From Flavobacteriales bacterium (GTDB lineage: Bacteria > Bacteroidota > Bacteroidia > Flavobacteriales_D > Sanyastnellaceae), in NCBI GenBank assembly GCA_022447625.1, contig JAKVAX010000017.1:1-64000 (forward strand): a stretch of DNA of 64,000 nt, written 5' to 3'. This document shows positions 8,754 to 17,407 of the stretch, piece after piece; the first letter of the stretch is position 1, and each line of letters starts with the position of its first letter. A model generated the notes under the pieces. It was not told the DNA's origin. It saw nothing but the letters and a program-made list of their open reading frames with translations, and searched no databases. Both the position numbers and the translations under genes were made by a program.

Positions 8754-9302
8754 GTGAGAAGGAAATTAATACTAAGCGACCTCGGTCGCATGACTGAAAA
8801 CGCGTTTAAGGAAGCTAATAAGCTTCCTTTTCGCATTGTACTCGATAACATCCGCAGCGGAAACAACATTGGTTCGGTATTCCGAACGGCTGATGCGTTT
8901 CGTCTGGATCAAATTGTACTGGGAGGAATCACCGCGAAACCACCCCATCGTGATATCTCTAAAACCGCTATCGGCGCTGAGAGCAGCATGGCCTGGAAAC
9001 ACTATGAAGACTTGCCTGCACACCTGCGTTCAATGCAAAAGGAAGGCTGGAAAATTGCCGTGATCGAACAGGTGGAAGGATCAACGATGTTGGAAGACTG
9101 GAAGCCTTCCTCCGATGATAAGTGGGCCGTGGTGATGGGGAATGAAGTCAAGGGGGTAGCGCAAGAAATTGTTGACCTCGCAGACTTGGTCATTGAGCTT
9201 CCTCAATTTGGCACCAAACATTCTTTGAACGTTTCCGTATGCACAGGTATCGTCGTGTGGGAATACATGCGTTGCACAGGACTTTCGAGTTTAAATGTGT
9301 GA
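8754..9302 (+). CDS. TrmH/SpoU family RNA 2'-O-methyltransferase
   Basis: SPOUT-class methyltransferase acting on tRNA or rRNA ribose; the target base is not predictable. Motif 1, LDNIRSGNNIGSVFRTADAF (residues 30-49), contains the conserved Asn and the catalytic Arg. Motif 2 is WAVVMGNEVKGVAQEIVDLAD and motif 3 is LPQFGTKHSLNVSVCTGIVVWE, together forming the SAM-binding knot. The start is GTG, two bases after the sppA stop, so co-transcription is likely. The 182-residue length is on the short side because it lacks an N-terminal substrate-binding extension. The stop overlaps the next gene's ATG by eight bases. Confidence 0.9.
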   Translation: MRRKLILSDLGRMTENAFKEANKLPFRIVLDNIRSGNNIGSVFRTADAFRLDQIVLGGITAKPPHRDISKTAIGAESSMAWKHYEDLPAHLRSMQKEGWKIAVIEQVEGSTMLEDWKPSSDDKWAVVMGNEVKGVAQEIVDLADLVIELPQFGTKHSLNVSVCTGIVVWEYMRCTGLSSLNV

Positions 9303-10329
9303 TAGCTCGACGAAAGTGTTATTTTTGAGAGCATTGAGACCGATCCGTTACATAGTATTACTGGCTTTCGCCTTGGCGTCAATGCCTTCTTCTGCTCAAT
9401 TTTTCGATAAAGACAAGTGGGAAGACAACCGCCATCAACTGTCGATTGGATTTGGTGCATCAAACTTCCTAGGCGAACTCGGAGGGAAGGATGCTATCGG
9501 TACCGATGACTTTCAAGACCTTGAGTTGAGTGAAACCCGTTGGGCGGCCACAATAGGCTACAAATACACACTCTACAAGCAAATCCACCTTCGCGGAGAC
9601 TTCAGTTTCCTCCAAGTTCAGGGAGATGATAAATTGACGGAAGAACCTTTCCGAAACAACCGTAATCTCAACTTCCGTTCGAACATTTGGGAGTTCGCCT
9701 TGATGGCGGAACTAGAGCTTCCTATCAACAAGAAGAAAGGACACATCTACGACATTAAGGGTGCGAAAGGCTGGCGGTACCGAGGAAGTAGTTTCTACGT
9801 TTTTGGTGGGCTTGGAGTTTTCCACTACAATCCAAAAACACTCCTAGATGGCCAGTGGATTGAACTTCGTCCGCTAAGAACAGAAGGCCAAGGATTACCA
9901 GATGGCCCAGATGAGTACGGACGTTTCTCCATGAACATTCCGCTTGGTCTGTCGTACTCTATGCGCCTCTCACACCAAATGAGTTTTGGAATTGAGGTCA
10001 TGTACCGCTACACTTTCACAGACTACATCGATGATGTGAGTACAGACTATTTCGATCCAAACGATATCCAACTATACGTCGGTGGCGACGAAGGGGAAGT
10101 AGCCTACTACCTCTCCAACCCAGCCCTAGGCCCAGCCCAAGGCGGACTAGGAAGCAACGTCACAGCTCCAGGCCAACAACGCGGTGACCCCACAGATGAT
10201 GACGGATACATGACCGCCACCTTCAAAGTACACTTCCTTCTGGCTGATCAGTACCAGAACAAGTTCAATCCAAAGCGCCGCAGATATAAGCCGGTACGCC
10301 GTGGCCGTTCACGGAAGATTATCTTCTAG
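9295..10329 (+). CDS. Outer-membrane beta-barrel protein, PorG-like (DUF6089 type)
   Basis: Likely outer-membrane barrel related to T9SS PorG. A signal peptide spans about residues 18-35 (IVLLAFALASMPSSAQ). The mature part has alternating amphipathic strands and family-like features: SIGFGASNFLGELGG, YVFGGLGVFHYNPKTLLDGQW, LRPLRTEGQG, and FTDYIDDVSTDYFDP near residue 245. The C-terminus is unusually basic (KRRRYKPVRRGRSRKIIF). The gene overlaps the methyltransferase gene by eight bases. PorG joins the PorK-PorN ring in Porphyromonas; equivalence here is inferred from sequence pattern only. The region after it is repeat copy C. Confidence 0.75.
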   Translation: MCDSSTKVLFLRALRPIRYIVLLAFALASMPSSAQFFDKDKWEDNRHQLSIGFGASNFLGELGGKDAIGTDDFQDLELSETRWAATIGYKYTLYKQIHLRGDFSFLQVQGDDKLTEEPFRNNRNLNFRSNIWEFALMAELELPINKKKGHIYDIKGAKGWRYRGSSFYVFGGLGVFHYNPKTLLDGQWIELRPLRTEGQGLPDGPDEYGRFSMNIPLGLSYSMRLSHQMSFGIEVMYRYTFTDYIDDVSTDYFDPNDIQLYVGGDEGEVAYYLSNPALGPAQGGLGSNVTAPGQQRGDPTDDDGYMTATFKVHFLLADQYQNKFNPKRRRYKPVRRGRSRKIIF

Positions 10330-10330
10330 G

Positions 10331-10640
10331 AGTGGACTGTGGACCGTGGACCGTGGACTGAATATTCGCTGCGCTTTGCGCAACGTCTCTTTCTTCTATA
10401 ACGATGTAGAGATTGCCCCTTGGGCAATCTGGTTGAAGGGAGTTCGTAGTTCGTAGTCTTTGGACCGTGGACTGTGGACTGAATTTTTGTTGCGCCTTGC
10501 GCAACGCTTCTGACTATTATAATGATGTAGAGATTGCCCCGGGGGCAATCTGAATGAAGGGAGTTCGTGGTTCGTGGTACCTAGTTCGTAGTGAATGAAA
10601 AATCACAATTCACTTATCACGATTCATTATTAATTATTTC
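10331..10640 (+). repeat. Composite REP-like intergenic repeat, copies C1 and C2 in tandem
   Basis: Two units lie head to tail between convergent genes. C1: GTGGACTGTGGACCG words, hairpin 1 TGCGC-TTT-GCGCA near 10370, GTAG then hairpin 2 with arms AGATTGCCC/GGGCAATCT (10410-10430). C2: hairpin 1 GTTGCGC-CTT-GCGCAAC (10489-10505), GTAG, then hairpin 2 (10531-10551, loop changed to CGG). An AT-rich tail TCACGATTCATTATTAATTA follows at about 10617. Loop differences between units keep the stems intact, which suggests selection or mobility based on the palindrome. TACTGCCTACAGCTTAC (10652-10668) follows. Confidence 0.8.
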
Positions 10641-10676
10641 GGTTCAACGCATACTGCCTACAGCTTACAGTAACAC

Positions 10677-10703
10677 AAAAAAAAGGCCCCGCTAAGCGAG
10701 GCC
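10677..10703 (-). terminator. Rho-independent terminator of the TPR/OmpA-like gene
   Basis: Read on the minus strand: GGCCTCGC-TTA-GCGGGGCC followed by eight T. It lies 25 bases beyond the stop of the lipoprotein gene at 10728. Confidence 0.9.
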
Positions 10704-10727
10704 TCTTCATATCGTTGGTTCTCTTTC

Positions 10728-12431
10728 TTAGAAAGTGAACTGGTCTTTGTAGTTGCGGAATTCAAGATCCATCTTCGCTTTGTTGGCGAGTGATCCGTCT
10801 TTCTCTACTGCTTTCGCTAGGTTGCTCACTACGTCAGCTCCTGTGTTGTTGCGAGCAGCGATGATCGCACGTAGGTAATCAGCCATTGCTGAATCGTCTC
10901 CTGAAGCATCCATTGTAGACTGTGCTCCTGAAACGTCACCGTTCAATACCTGTGCTAGTGCACGGTTGAATGTGTTGTTGTTACCCATGTTGCTGATTGC
11001 TGAATCGTAGTCACCAGTTTGGATCATCACGATTCCTTTGTTGTAGTTCACTGCTGAACCTGCAGCAGAAGCTCCGTTGAACATCTCCATTGCTTTCTCA
11101 CGGTCTCCTTCAAGACGAGCGATACAACCAAGGTTGTTCATTGAAACGGCGTTGCTTTCTAGGTTATTCGCTTTTTCGAACTGGCTCTTCGCCTCACCCA
11201 TCTTGTTCTGCATCATCAAGCAGTACCCTACGTTGTTCGCAGCACGGTAATCGTTCGGGTGAACACGCTCAGCGTTCTCGTAAACTTCTAGCTTGTCGTT
11301 CAAGTTTTCGAACAACGTAGCCGCAAATAGAAGCTCTTCGATAGTAAGGATGTCTGGGTTAGACTTCGAAAGGTCGATCAACTCAGCATCAGTGTATCCT
11401 TCAACGTCGTAGTTAACTACGATCTGTGAACGACGAAGTGATGGAAGGATGTCTTTTTCAATCTCCTTGTATGTCTTAGAGATGTTCTTGATTTCCTGCT
11501 CACGCTTGTTCTTGTCAGAGTACATTGAAAGAACTGAAAGGATCAACTCCTTGTCTTCAATGCTAGACTGCTGCATCAATTCCTTGAATCCTTCCCAGTC
11601 TTCACCCTTAGGTACGTTCATGTAGAATGCATCACCGTTTTCAGGAGCGATTTTACGACGCTTCATTTCCTTGGCGATGATGTTGTTCGCAGACTCAGCA
11701 CGCTCTTGTGCAAGGTCTTCGTTCAACGTGATCTCACCTTCTGGAGATGCGTATGCTTCAACGTTTGTTCCTGTGATCGTGATGCTGTCTTGCTCTGCAG
11801 CAAATTTCACGAACTCTGCCATTTCTTTGATGTCTTGGTCACGAAGCTCAGAAGAACGTACGCTTGAAGAGTTGTAAGCGTAGTTTACTGTGGCTTCCTT
11901 CGTGTATGAAAGAACACGCTGGAAGTTGTCTTCAGCGATCAAGAACATATCGTCACTCTGTACCAAGTATGGAGTAGTGATGACCCCAGTTCCTATAGGT
12001 AGTGGATCGAATGTCGCAGCCTGATTTCCTTTAGTTCCAGAAATACGTAGCTCCAATGTGGAGTTCTCCATTCCTGGCTCGAAAGGAACGCTCTCAGTGT
12101 ATGAGAAGCTCTTTCCTGCTTCGTAAGGAATCACTTCGTAGTTACCAGCAGCGTCTTCACCTTGGTATCCTTGCTTTGGGTAAGCTGACTCACCGCCATC
12201 GTATACCAATACTGGAGTAGCTTCTACTACTACTTTCTTATGGAAGTACTTCTCAGGGAAACGTCCTGTGATGTTCACCTCAACCATGTCACCACGCACG
12301 ATGAGTGGTTCTGGTTCTGCTTTGGCATTCAATTCTTCGATGTGCTTTTCCATCTTACCAAGGCCTCCACAGGCTGATAGAAGAAGCGAAAATGCTACGA
12401 ACGAAAAGACTTGAAAGATCGTCGTCTTCAT
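10728..12431 (-). CDS. TPR lipoprotein with OmpA-like ASPEG region
   Basis: A 567-residue predicted lipoprotein. The signal peptide ends in the lipobox LLLSACGG (Cys21). Residues ~40-165 look beta-rich. A central part with NYAYNSSSVRSSEL and AYASPEGEITLNEDLAQERAESANN (about 190-245) matches the OmpA-family pattern of many Bacteroidota proteins (ASPEG, then a helix with RA). The C-terminal half (about 350-550) holds several tetratricopeptide-like helical pairs with Asn-Asn-Gly/Leu-Gly repeats (AANNVGYCLMMQNK, SMNNLGCIARLEGD). It probably sits on the periplasmic face of an envelope membrane and may contact peptidoglycan. The exact function is unknown. It has its own promoter box and terminator. 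Confidence 0.75.
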   Translation of the reverse strand: MKTTIFQVFSFVAFSLLLSACGGLGKMEKHIEELNAKAEPEPLIVRGDMVEVNITGRFPEKYFHKKVVVEATPVLVYDGGESAYPKQGYQGEDAAGNYEVIPYEAGKSFSYTESVPFEPGMENSTLELRISGTKGNQAATFDPLPIGTGVITTPYLVQSDDMFLIAEDNFQRVLSYTKEATVNYAYNSSSVRSSELRDQDIKEMAEFVKFAAEQDSITITGTNVEAYASPEGEITLNEDLAQERAESANNIIAKEMKRRKIAPENGDAFYMNVPKGEDWEGFKELMQQSSIEDKELILSVLSMYSDKNKREQEIKNISKTYKEIEKDILPSLRRSQIVVNYDVEGYTDAELIDLSKSNPDILTIEELLFAATLFENLNDKLEVYENAERVHPNDYRAANNVGYCLMMQNKMGEAKSQFEKANNLESNAVSMNNLGCIARLEGDREKAMEMFNGASAAGSAVNYNKGIVMIQTGDYDSAISNMGNNNTFNRALAQVLNGDVSGAQSTMDASGDDSAMADYLRAIIAARNNTGADVVSNLAKAVEKDGSLANKAKMDLEFRNYKDQFTF

Positions 12432-12480
12432 TAGGAAGGGATTTAATTAGGTATTCTTAATTACCGATTCAAAATTGCTG

Positions 12481-12488
12481 CAAAAGTA
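12481..12488 (-). promoter_or_regulatory. Putative -7 promoter box of the TPR lipoprotein gene
   Basis: On the minus strand TACTTTTG matches TAnnTTTG, about 50 bases upstream of the start codon at 12431. The same octamer precedes rpsF. I see no clear -33 element. Confidence 0.5.
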
Positions 12489-12577
12489 ACATTACCTGAG
12501 GAGTTTGCGAAATAGTTCTCCGTCGGATTTTGTTCATAACAGCATATGCTTCAGTTGTTCCTATCTAAAGGAGGTCA

Positions 12578-13546
12578 CTATTTTTTTCCTTCGAACACGC
12601 CCATCGCACTGAATTTCTTGATGCGTTGGTCGATTCGCTTGTCTGCCTTGGTTTTCATCAACTTGCCAAGATGCGCCTGAATCTCCTTTTTCACGATACC
12701 AAAGATCGCATCCGGATCTGTATGTGCACCTCCTAAAGGTTTGTTGATGATTCCATCAATCAATCCGTTAGACAGCATGTCTTCTGAAGTCAACTTCAGT
12801 GCACTTGATGCTTCCTTCTTGTAGTCCCAGCTTCTCCAAAGGATAGATGAACAAGATTCTGGAGAGATCACGCTATACCATGTGTTCTCCAACATCAATA
12901 CACGGTCACCAATTCCAATTCCCAAGGCACCGCCAGATGCACCTTCACCAATGATGATACAAATGATCGGAACACGAAGATTGATCATCTCAAACAAGTT
13001 GCGTGCAATCGCTTCTCCTTGTCCGCGCTCTTCCGCTTCTAGGCCTGGGAATGCCCCTGGAGTATCAATAAAGGTCACCACTGGCTTGTTGAATTTCTCC
13101 GCCAACTTCATCAGGCGAAGTGCTTTGCGGTATCCTTCTGGATTCGCCATTCCGAAGTTACGGAACTGACGCATCTTGGTATTTACACCTTTCTGCTGTC
13201 CAATTAGCATGACTGATTGGTCACCAATCATTCCGAATCCACCCACCATCGCCTTGTCATCTTTGACAGTGCGGTCACCGTGGAGTTCAACGAAATTTCC
13301 ATCAGTGATGGCTTCAATGTATGATAAGGTATAAGGACGTTCAGGATGACGTGAAAGCTGAACACGTTGCCATGGAGTCAGGTTCGTGAAGATCTCCTTG
13401 GTCGTCTCTTCTATCAGGCCTTCCAGCTCCTTCGTACGGCTGCTGATATCGCCTTTGATCTGGTCTTTTTCACTGAGCTCGCGAGTTTTCTCAAGCTGCT
13501 CCTTTAGTTCCTTGATCGGTTCTTCAAAATCGAGGTAGATCGCCAT
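12578..13546 (-). CDS. accA: Acetyl-CoA carboxylase carboxyltransferase subunit alpha
   Basis: Alpha subunit of the carboxyltransferase that moves the carboxyl group from biotin to acetyl-CoA, the first step of fatty-acid synthesis. The protein has 322 residues from the ATG at 13546 ([11 protein letters not shown]). Family features: [18 protein letters not shown] near residue 80, [43 protein letters not shown] (oxyanion region) and [21 protein letters not shown] two codons upstream is less likely. accD is not adjacent. It lies upstream of, and separate from, the TPR lipoprotein gene. Confidence 0.97.
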   Translation of the reverse strand: MAIYLDFEEPIKELKEQLEKTRELSEKDQIKGDISSRTKELEGLIEETTKEIFTNLTPWQRVQLSRHPERPYTLSYIEAITDGNFVELHGDRTVKDDKAMVGGFGMIGDQSVMLIGQQKGVNTKMRQFRNFGMANPEGYRKALRLMKLAEKFNKPVVTFIDTPGAFPGLEAEERGQGEAIARNLFEMINLRVPIICIIIGEGASGGALGIGIGDRVLMLENTWYSVISPESCSSILWRSWDYKKEASSALKLTSEDMLSNGLIDGIINKPLGGAHTDPDAIFGIVKKEIQAHLGKLMKTKADKRIDQRIKKFSAMGVFEGKK

Positions 13547-13627
13547 ATGCAAATGGTTAGACCGCGCAAGTTACGAAACCCATTCTTTCTCGCGCAATTC
13601 GAAGTCTATGAATGAATAGTTATGTAC

Positions 13628-14212
13628 TTATTGCCCACGTTCACGTAGAAATGTAATCAGCTTTTGAACGGCTAATCCCCGATGTGAAATCAGGTTCTTC
13701 TCGGCCTGTTCCATCTCAGCAAAGGTGCGTGTCTCTCCCACAGGAGTGAATACAGGGTCATACCCAAATCCTTCTGAACCACTTTTCGCTTCCGTGATAG
13801 CGCCTCTACAAATACCTTCGAAGAGATGCTCTTCACCATCAATAATCAAACAAATGGCCGTGCGGAACTGGGCTGATCGATCTTCTTTGCCTTGTAACTC
13901 AGTCAAGAGCTTCGCCATGTTGTCTTCTGCTCTCTTGGCCGGACCAGCATAACGCGCTGTAATGACTCCTGGTGCTCCGTCTAAGGCATCAACTTCAAGG
14001 CCGGTGTCGTCTGCGAATACATTGACGTCGTATTTCTCTGCGATGAACCGCGCCTTGATTTTCGCATTCCCTTCAAGGGTAGGGGCGTCTTCTGGGATAT
14101 CTTCCGTGATCCCAAAGTCTTGCAAAGTTCTGATGTGGTAAGCATCCCCTAACATCTGCGCTACTTCGATGCGCTTGTTTTCATTATTCGTGGCAAAAAC
14201 GATCTCTTTCAT
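13628..14212 (-). CDS. rdgB: dITP/XTP pyrophosphatase (RdgB/HAM1 family)
   Basis: Hydrolyses non-canonical purine nucleotides (XTP, dITP, ITP) to monophosphates and so keeps them out of nucleic acids. The N-terminal FATNNENKRIEVAQML (residues 5-20) is the substrate-binding motif of the family; FADDTGLEVDALDGAPGVITARYAG carries the catalytic aspartates; GFGYDPVF and the C-terminal SHRGLA motif complete it. The 194-residue length is standard. The start overlaps the menE stop by four bases (ATGA), so it is translated as the last gene of the men cluster transcript. Confidence 0.95.
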   Translation of the reverse strand: MKEIVFATNNENKRIEVAQMLGDAYHIRTLQDFGITEDIPEDAPTLEGNAKIKARFIAEKYDVNVFADDTGLEVDALDGAPGVITARYAGPAKRAEDNMAKLLTELQGKEDRSAQFRTAICLIIDGEEHLFEGICRGAITEAKSGSEGFGYDPVFTPVGETRTFAEMEQAEKNLISHRGLAVQKLITFLRERGQ

Positions 14213-15207
14213 TTTCGAATGACCTTTCCGGTGATGGTTTCTTCAAATTGTGGATTGAACTCCACGTTTTTTGGGACTTCAAATCTATCTAGTGCTGCTT
14301 TCATTTGGCCATAGAGGTTATCAACATTTCTCGCAGAGGCCTCGATGACTAAAGTAACAGCACTGCCTAGGGTCGCATCAGGTCTGCCGATGACATAGAA
14401 ACGTTCAGTGATCAACGTACGTAGTTTCTCCTCAATGACTTCTGGCTGCAATTTGATGCCACCTGAATTAATGATGTTATCAGCACGCCCTAACCAGGTG
14501 AAACGATGTTCATCATGAAGATTGATCACGTCTGTGGTTTCAATCGTGCCAAGATGTGGCGTTTCTATGATGAGCGTGTTGTTTTCGCTAGCGCGGAATC
14601 GGACACCCGGTAAGGCTTGGAAAGAAGTACTTAATTCAGGAGATAGTTGTCTGGCTGCAATGTGTGTAATGGTCTCCGTCATGCCATACGTTTCAAAAGC
14701 TCGGACAGGTGTTTCATTCAGTGCTTCGATTAGTTGATCAGAGGCCGGCGCTCCTCCAATGATGAGCGTCTTAATGCTCTGGAAAGCGGGTGCTTCAAGT
14801 GAACACTCCACTTGCATAGGGGTCATGGCTACGAAGTCGAACGACGCACTTAATCCAGCCAGCGGATTTGAGCTAGGTGCAGTTACGTGCACATTCCATC
14901 CAGAATCAAGCGCGCGGTAGAGCATCATTCGTCCTGCAATCTTTGATATTGGCAAGCACAACAACACCTCAGCTCCTTCATCAATTTGAAAGAACGAACG
15001 TGTCATTCGAATGCTTTCCTTCACCGCTTCGAGTGAATGCGTGATGACCTTTGGTTGTCCGGTAGAACCGGAAGTGCTGATCTCCAGGTTCTTCTGATTA
15101 CGCCAATCTTGAAGCGCAGCATTGATTTCATTGACAAAGCTGTCGTCACCAGACAATTCTTCAGTGAGAGGATGGATGCGTTGGTTATGGAAGATCAGTT
15201 TGGCCAT
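14209..15207 (-). CDS. menE: o-Succinylbenzoate-CoA ligase (MenE-like, short form)
   Basis: Adenylate-forming enzyme that activates o-succinylbenzoate to its CoA thioester in menaquinone synthesis. At 332 residues it is shorter than the ~450-residue E. coli type, having a reduced N-terminal part, as in many Bacteroidota. Visible motifs are ISTSGSTGQPKVITHS (P-loop, about residues 43-58), FETYGMTETITHIA (A5), and FTWLGRADNIINSGGIKLQPEVIE (A7/A8 hinge). GKVIRK at the very end holds the A10 lysine. The gene overlaps menC by one base (TGATG) and rdgB by four. It contains one exact copy of the TTCCGCGCTAGCGA word. Confidence 0.92.
   Translation of the reverse strand: MAKLIFHNQRIHPLTEELSGDDSFVNEINAALQDWRNQKNLEISTSGSTGQPKVITHSLEAVKESIRMTRSFFQIDEGAEVLLCLPISKIAGRMMLYRALDSGWNVHVTAPSSNPLAGLSASFDFVAMTPMQVECSLEAPAFQSIKTLIIGGAPASDQLIEALNETPVRAFETYGMTETITHIAARQLSPELSTSFQALPGVRFRASENNTLIIETPHLGTIETTDVINLHDEHRFTWLGRADNIINSGGIKLQPEVIEEKLRTLITERFYVIGRPDATLGSAVTLVIEASARNVDNLYGQMKAALDRFEVPKNVEFNPQFEETITGKVIRK
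14586..14598 (-). repeat. TTCCGCGCTAGCG word, copy 2 (in menE)
   Basis: Exact copy on the minus strand, extended by A to the 14-mer (14585-14598). In menE it reads TTC-CGC-GCT-AGC-GAA (Phe-Arg-Ala-Ser-Glu), a different register from the copy in sppA. Confidence 0.75.
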
Positions 15208-16238
15208 CAGAAATCAAATTTCCATGATGCGTCGCCATAATGCAAGGCAGCATTCTTGACTTCCAGTGGTGAGTCAATGTTATTGTGGAAGAGACGTCCC
15301 GTCCCCAAACCTTGTGGTAGCGGATTTCCAGAGATGGCACACCATTGTGCAATGGCATTGAGGCCAACGTTTGATTCCAGTGCAGAAGTTGCCCACCATT
15401 GGATCCCACGCGATTCCGCGCTAGCGACAAAAGAATCAGCCACCCCCAAACCACCAATAAGACTTGGTTTGAGGATCAGGTACTGCGGCTTGATTTTGTC
15501 AAGTAGAGTATCAATATCCTCACAGTTAATGAGCTCTTCATCCAGTCCGATGGGAATTGGCGTAGCAGCGCATAGTTCAGCCATGGCCTCGTGCTGCCCT
15601 GCTTTGATGGGTTGCTCAATAGAATGAATATCGAAAGGGGCGAGGTCAATCAGTTTAGACAGCGCATTTTCTGGCGTGTAGGCTCCATTGGCATCCACCC
15701 GCAATTCGAAATCAGAAGCGGGATAGCGTTCTCTAAATTTTCTCAAGAAATCAAGTTCCAATTCATGATCTCTCGCGCCAATCTTCATCTTGAGGATGGA
15801 AAAACCTTCAGCAACGAGGCGTTCAATTTGAGTGAATAACCCTTCGTGATCGTCCATCCAGATCAACCCGTTCATCGGAATGTCTTGTTGTCCATTTGTA
15901 AAATTAGAAGGGTAGAGTTTGTATGGATTGTCGGCCTCATAACTTCTCACACAACACTCCATTCCGAAGCGCAAAGCAGGAAGGTGTTGCAGCCATGACG
16001 AATCGAATTTCGCTAAAGAAAATCGTTCGGTGTAAGACTGCAGGGTCTGCTCAATCTCGTCTTCGCGATCGATGCTGAGTGTGGGAATAGTAGAGCATTC
16101 ACCTAAGCCTATGCGCCCCTCGTTATCTTCAAGGATGAGAAACCATGAAGGTTTTTGCATCAAGGTATTCCGCGAAGTCTTTGCGGGAATTTTAAAATCC
16201 AGATCCTGGCGGATCCATCGGAAAGTGGGTTGACTCAT
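15207..16238 (-). CDS. menC: o-Succinylbenzoate synthase
   Basis: Enolase-superfamily dehydratase that forms o-succinylbenzoate from SHCHC. The 343-residue length fits. LKMKIGARD near residue 152 holds the KxK catalytic lysine; FELRVDANGAYTPENAL supplies the first metal aspartate; SIEQPIKAG and GLDEELINCEDID the next two acidic ligands; YLILKPSLIGG the second catalytic lysine. The start overlaps the membrane-protein stop by four bases and the stop overlaps menE by one, so the three are coupled. One copy of the CGCTAGCGCGGAA word encodes ASAE near residue 272. Confidence 0.95.
   Translation of the reverse strand: MSQPTFRWIRQDLDFKIPAKTSRNTLMQKPSWFLILEDNEGRIGLGECSTIPTLSIDREDEIEQTLQSYTERFSLAKFDSSWLQHLPALRFGMECCVRSYEADNPYKLYPSNFTNGQQDIPMNGLIWMDDHEGLFTQIERLVAEGFSILKMKIGARDHELELDFLRKFRERYPASDFELRVDANGAYTPENALSKLIDLAPFDIHSIEQPIKAGQHEAMAELCAATPIPIGLDEELINCEDIDTLLDKIKPQYLILKPSLIGGLGVADSFVASAESRGIQWWATSALESNVGLNAIAQWCAISGNPLPQGLGTGRLFHNNIDSPLEVKNAALHYGDASWKFDF
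15414..15426 (+). repeat. TTCCGCGCTAGCG word, copy 3 (in menC)
   Basis: Exact copy on the plus strand, followed by A. On the coding (minus) strand of menC it reads GCT-AGC-GCG-GAA (Ala-Ser-Ala-Glu). Confidence 0.75.
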
Positions 16239-17272
16239 TTGCGTCCTGAAAGTGCGTTCAATAGTAATTCAACAGGACCGGCGTCAAAACGTTTAAGCCA
16301 AAGTGCTGCGAACAAGATTGAACCGACCGAGATCAAGATACCAAGGATAATCACGGTCTGGGCACCAAAAGTCTCAAGACCTGAAAGGAGCAGCCCTGCA
16401 CAAATACCTCCAAAAGCTTGGAATACCAGCACGGAGTACTTCATTCGACCGAATCGACGGAGCGTGATGAACAGCGGGTTTCCGAGGAATCGATCAGACA
16501 CCTGAAGGGCGATATTGAAGAACATAATACATAATCCTGTTCCTCCAATGAGGAAGGAAGGAAGGAGAAGGTGTAATGCAGTAATTTTCGTGAATGGGTT
16601 GTAATCTGAAATCGCTCCTGTTGAGAGCATACGCTCGAATACGAACTCGAAGGCAAAGGCAACGAGCACAAGCACAAATCCAAGGATAATCTTAAAGTTT
16701 CTTCTGCTCGCTCGAAGGAAATCAGTACGACTGTAAATAGTTCCTACGATCATGAAGAAGAGCCAAGGCATGACGCCGTAGTATCCGTCTCTGACGTAAT
16801 ACTTAATGGTACCAACAGGGAGTTCCTGCCAGGGAACCAAGTTCGTTGGATATTCCGTGAAGAGGTTGAATACTGCAGCGGCAATGGCAATGATTGCGGC
16901 TAGGAAGTACAAGAAGGTGGTGTGCAACGGAAGAAGCACCGCCAGAAGGATAGAACCAATCCCCAATAGAACAAAGAGGTTTGTGGGCCAAATGAGGCTC
17001 ATGATCAATCCGAGGACAATGAAGAAGAAGCCGCGAAGGGCAACGTACTTCTGCACTTGTTTGATTCCTTGGTAGGTAGCGCCGGCAATTCCAGTGGCAA
17101 AGCCAATGAAAAAAAGGAACATGGCAACGGCCCCGTCATAGAAGAGGTGAAATTGATCTCTCAAAAAGAAATCGCGGTTTTGGCCGATCTCCAAGTGATA
17201 ACCATAGTACATGATTAACGGGAGAACGAACGCGAATGAAAGATCGATACCTGTGATTCGAGCTTGTCGCAT
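16235..17272 (-). CDS. Multi-pass membrane protein, YeiB/DUF418-DUF1624 (heparan N-acetyltransferase-like) type
   Basis: An integral membrane protein with about 9-10 hydrophobic segments. The start at 17272 (MRQARITGIDLSFAFVLPL) gives 345 residues; a TTG seven codons upstream is possible. RITGIDLSFAF, the FLFFIGFATG segment, and RGFFFIVLGLIMSLIWPTNLFVLLGIG resemble the DUF1624/DUF418 (YeiB) membrane acyltransferase superfamily, where the early Asp/Arg and the R-G-x-F-x-x-L-G pattern recur. The activity is unknown. It sits between menA and menC and overlaps menC by four bases, so it is expressed with menaquinone genes, but a role in that pathway is only suggested by position. Confidence 0.7.
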   Translation of the reverse strand: MRQARITGIDLSFAFVLPLIMYYGYHLEIGQNRDFFLRDQFHLFYDGAVAMFLFFIGFATGIAGATYQGIKQVQKYVALRGFFFIVLGLIMSLIWPTNLFVLLGIGSILLAVLLPLHTTFLYFLAAIIAIAAAVFNLFTEYPTNLVPWQELPVGTIKYYVRDGYYGVMPWLFFMIVGTIYSRTDFLRASRRNFKIILGFVLVLVAFAFEFVFERMLSTGAISDYNPFTKITALHLLLPSFLIGGTGLCIMFFNIALQVSDRFLGNPLFITLRRFGRMKYSVLVFQAFGGICAGLLLSGLETFGAQTVIILGILISVGSILFAALWLKRFDAGPVELLLNALSGRK

Positions 17273-17407
17273 GATTTCCTGTGGCCATAACAAAGGTAAT
17301 CCATTCCCGCAATGGGAAGGTTTCCTCTGCTTATCAATAATATCTAGCTAGTCATAACGCAATACTGCGTTTACATAGATAAGAAGAATCCCTTGTTATC
17401 CAAAACG

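Noticed and set aside
10331-10640. Tandem repeat units as a CRISPR array
   Set aside because: There are only two units, each contains internal palindromes and simple words, spacing is about 120 bases, and no cas genes are present.
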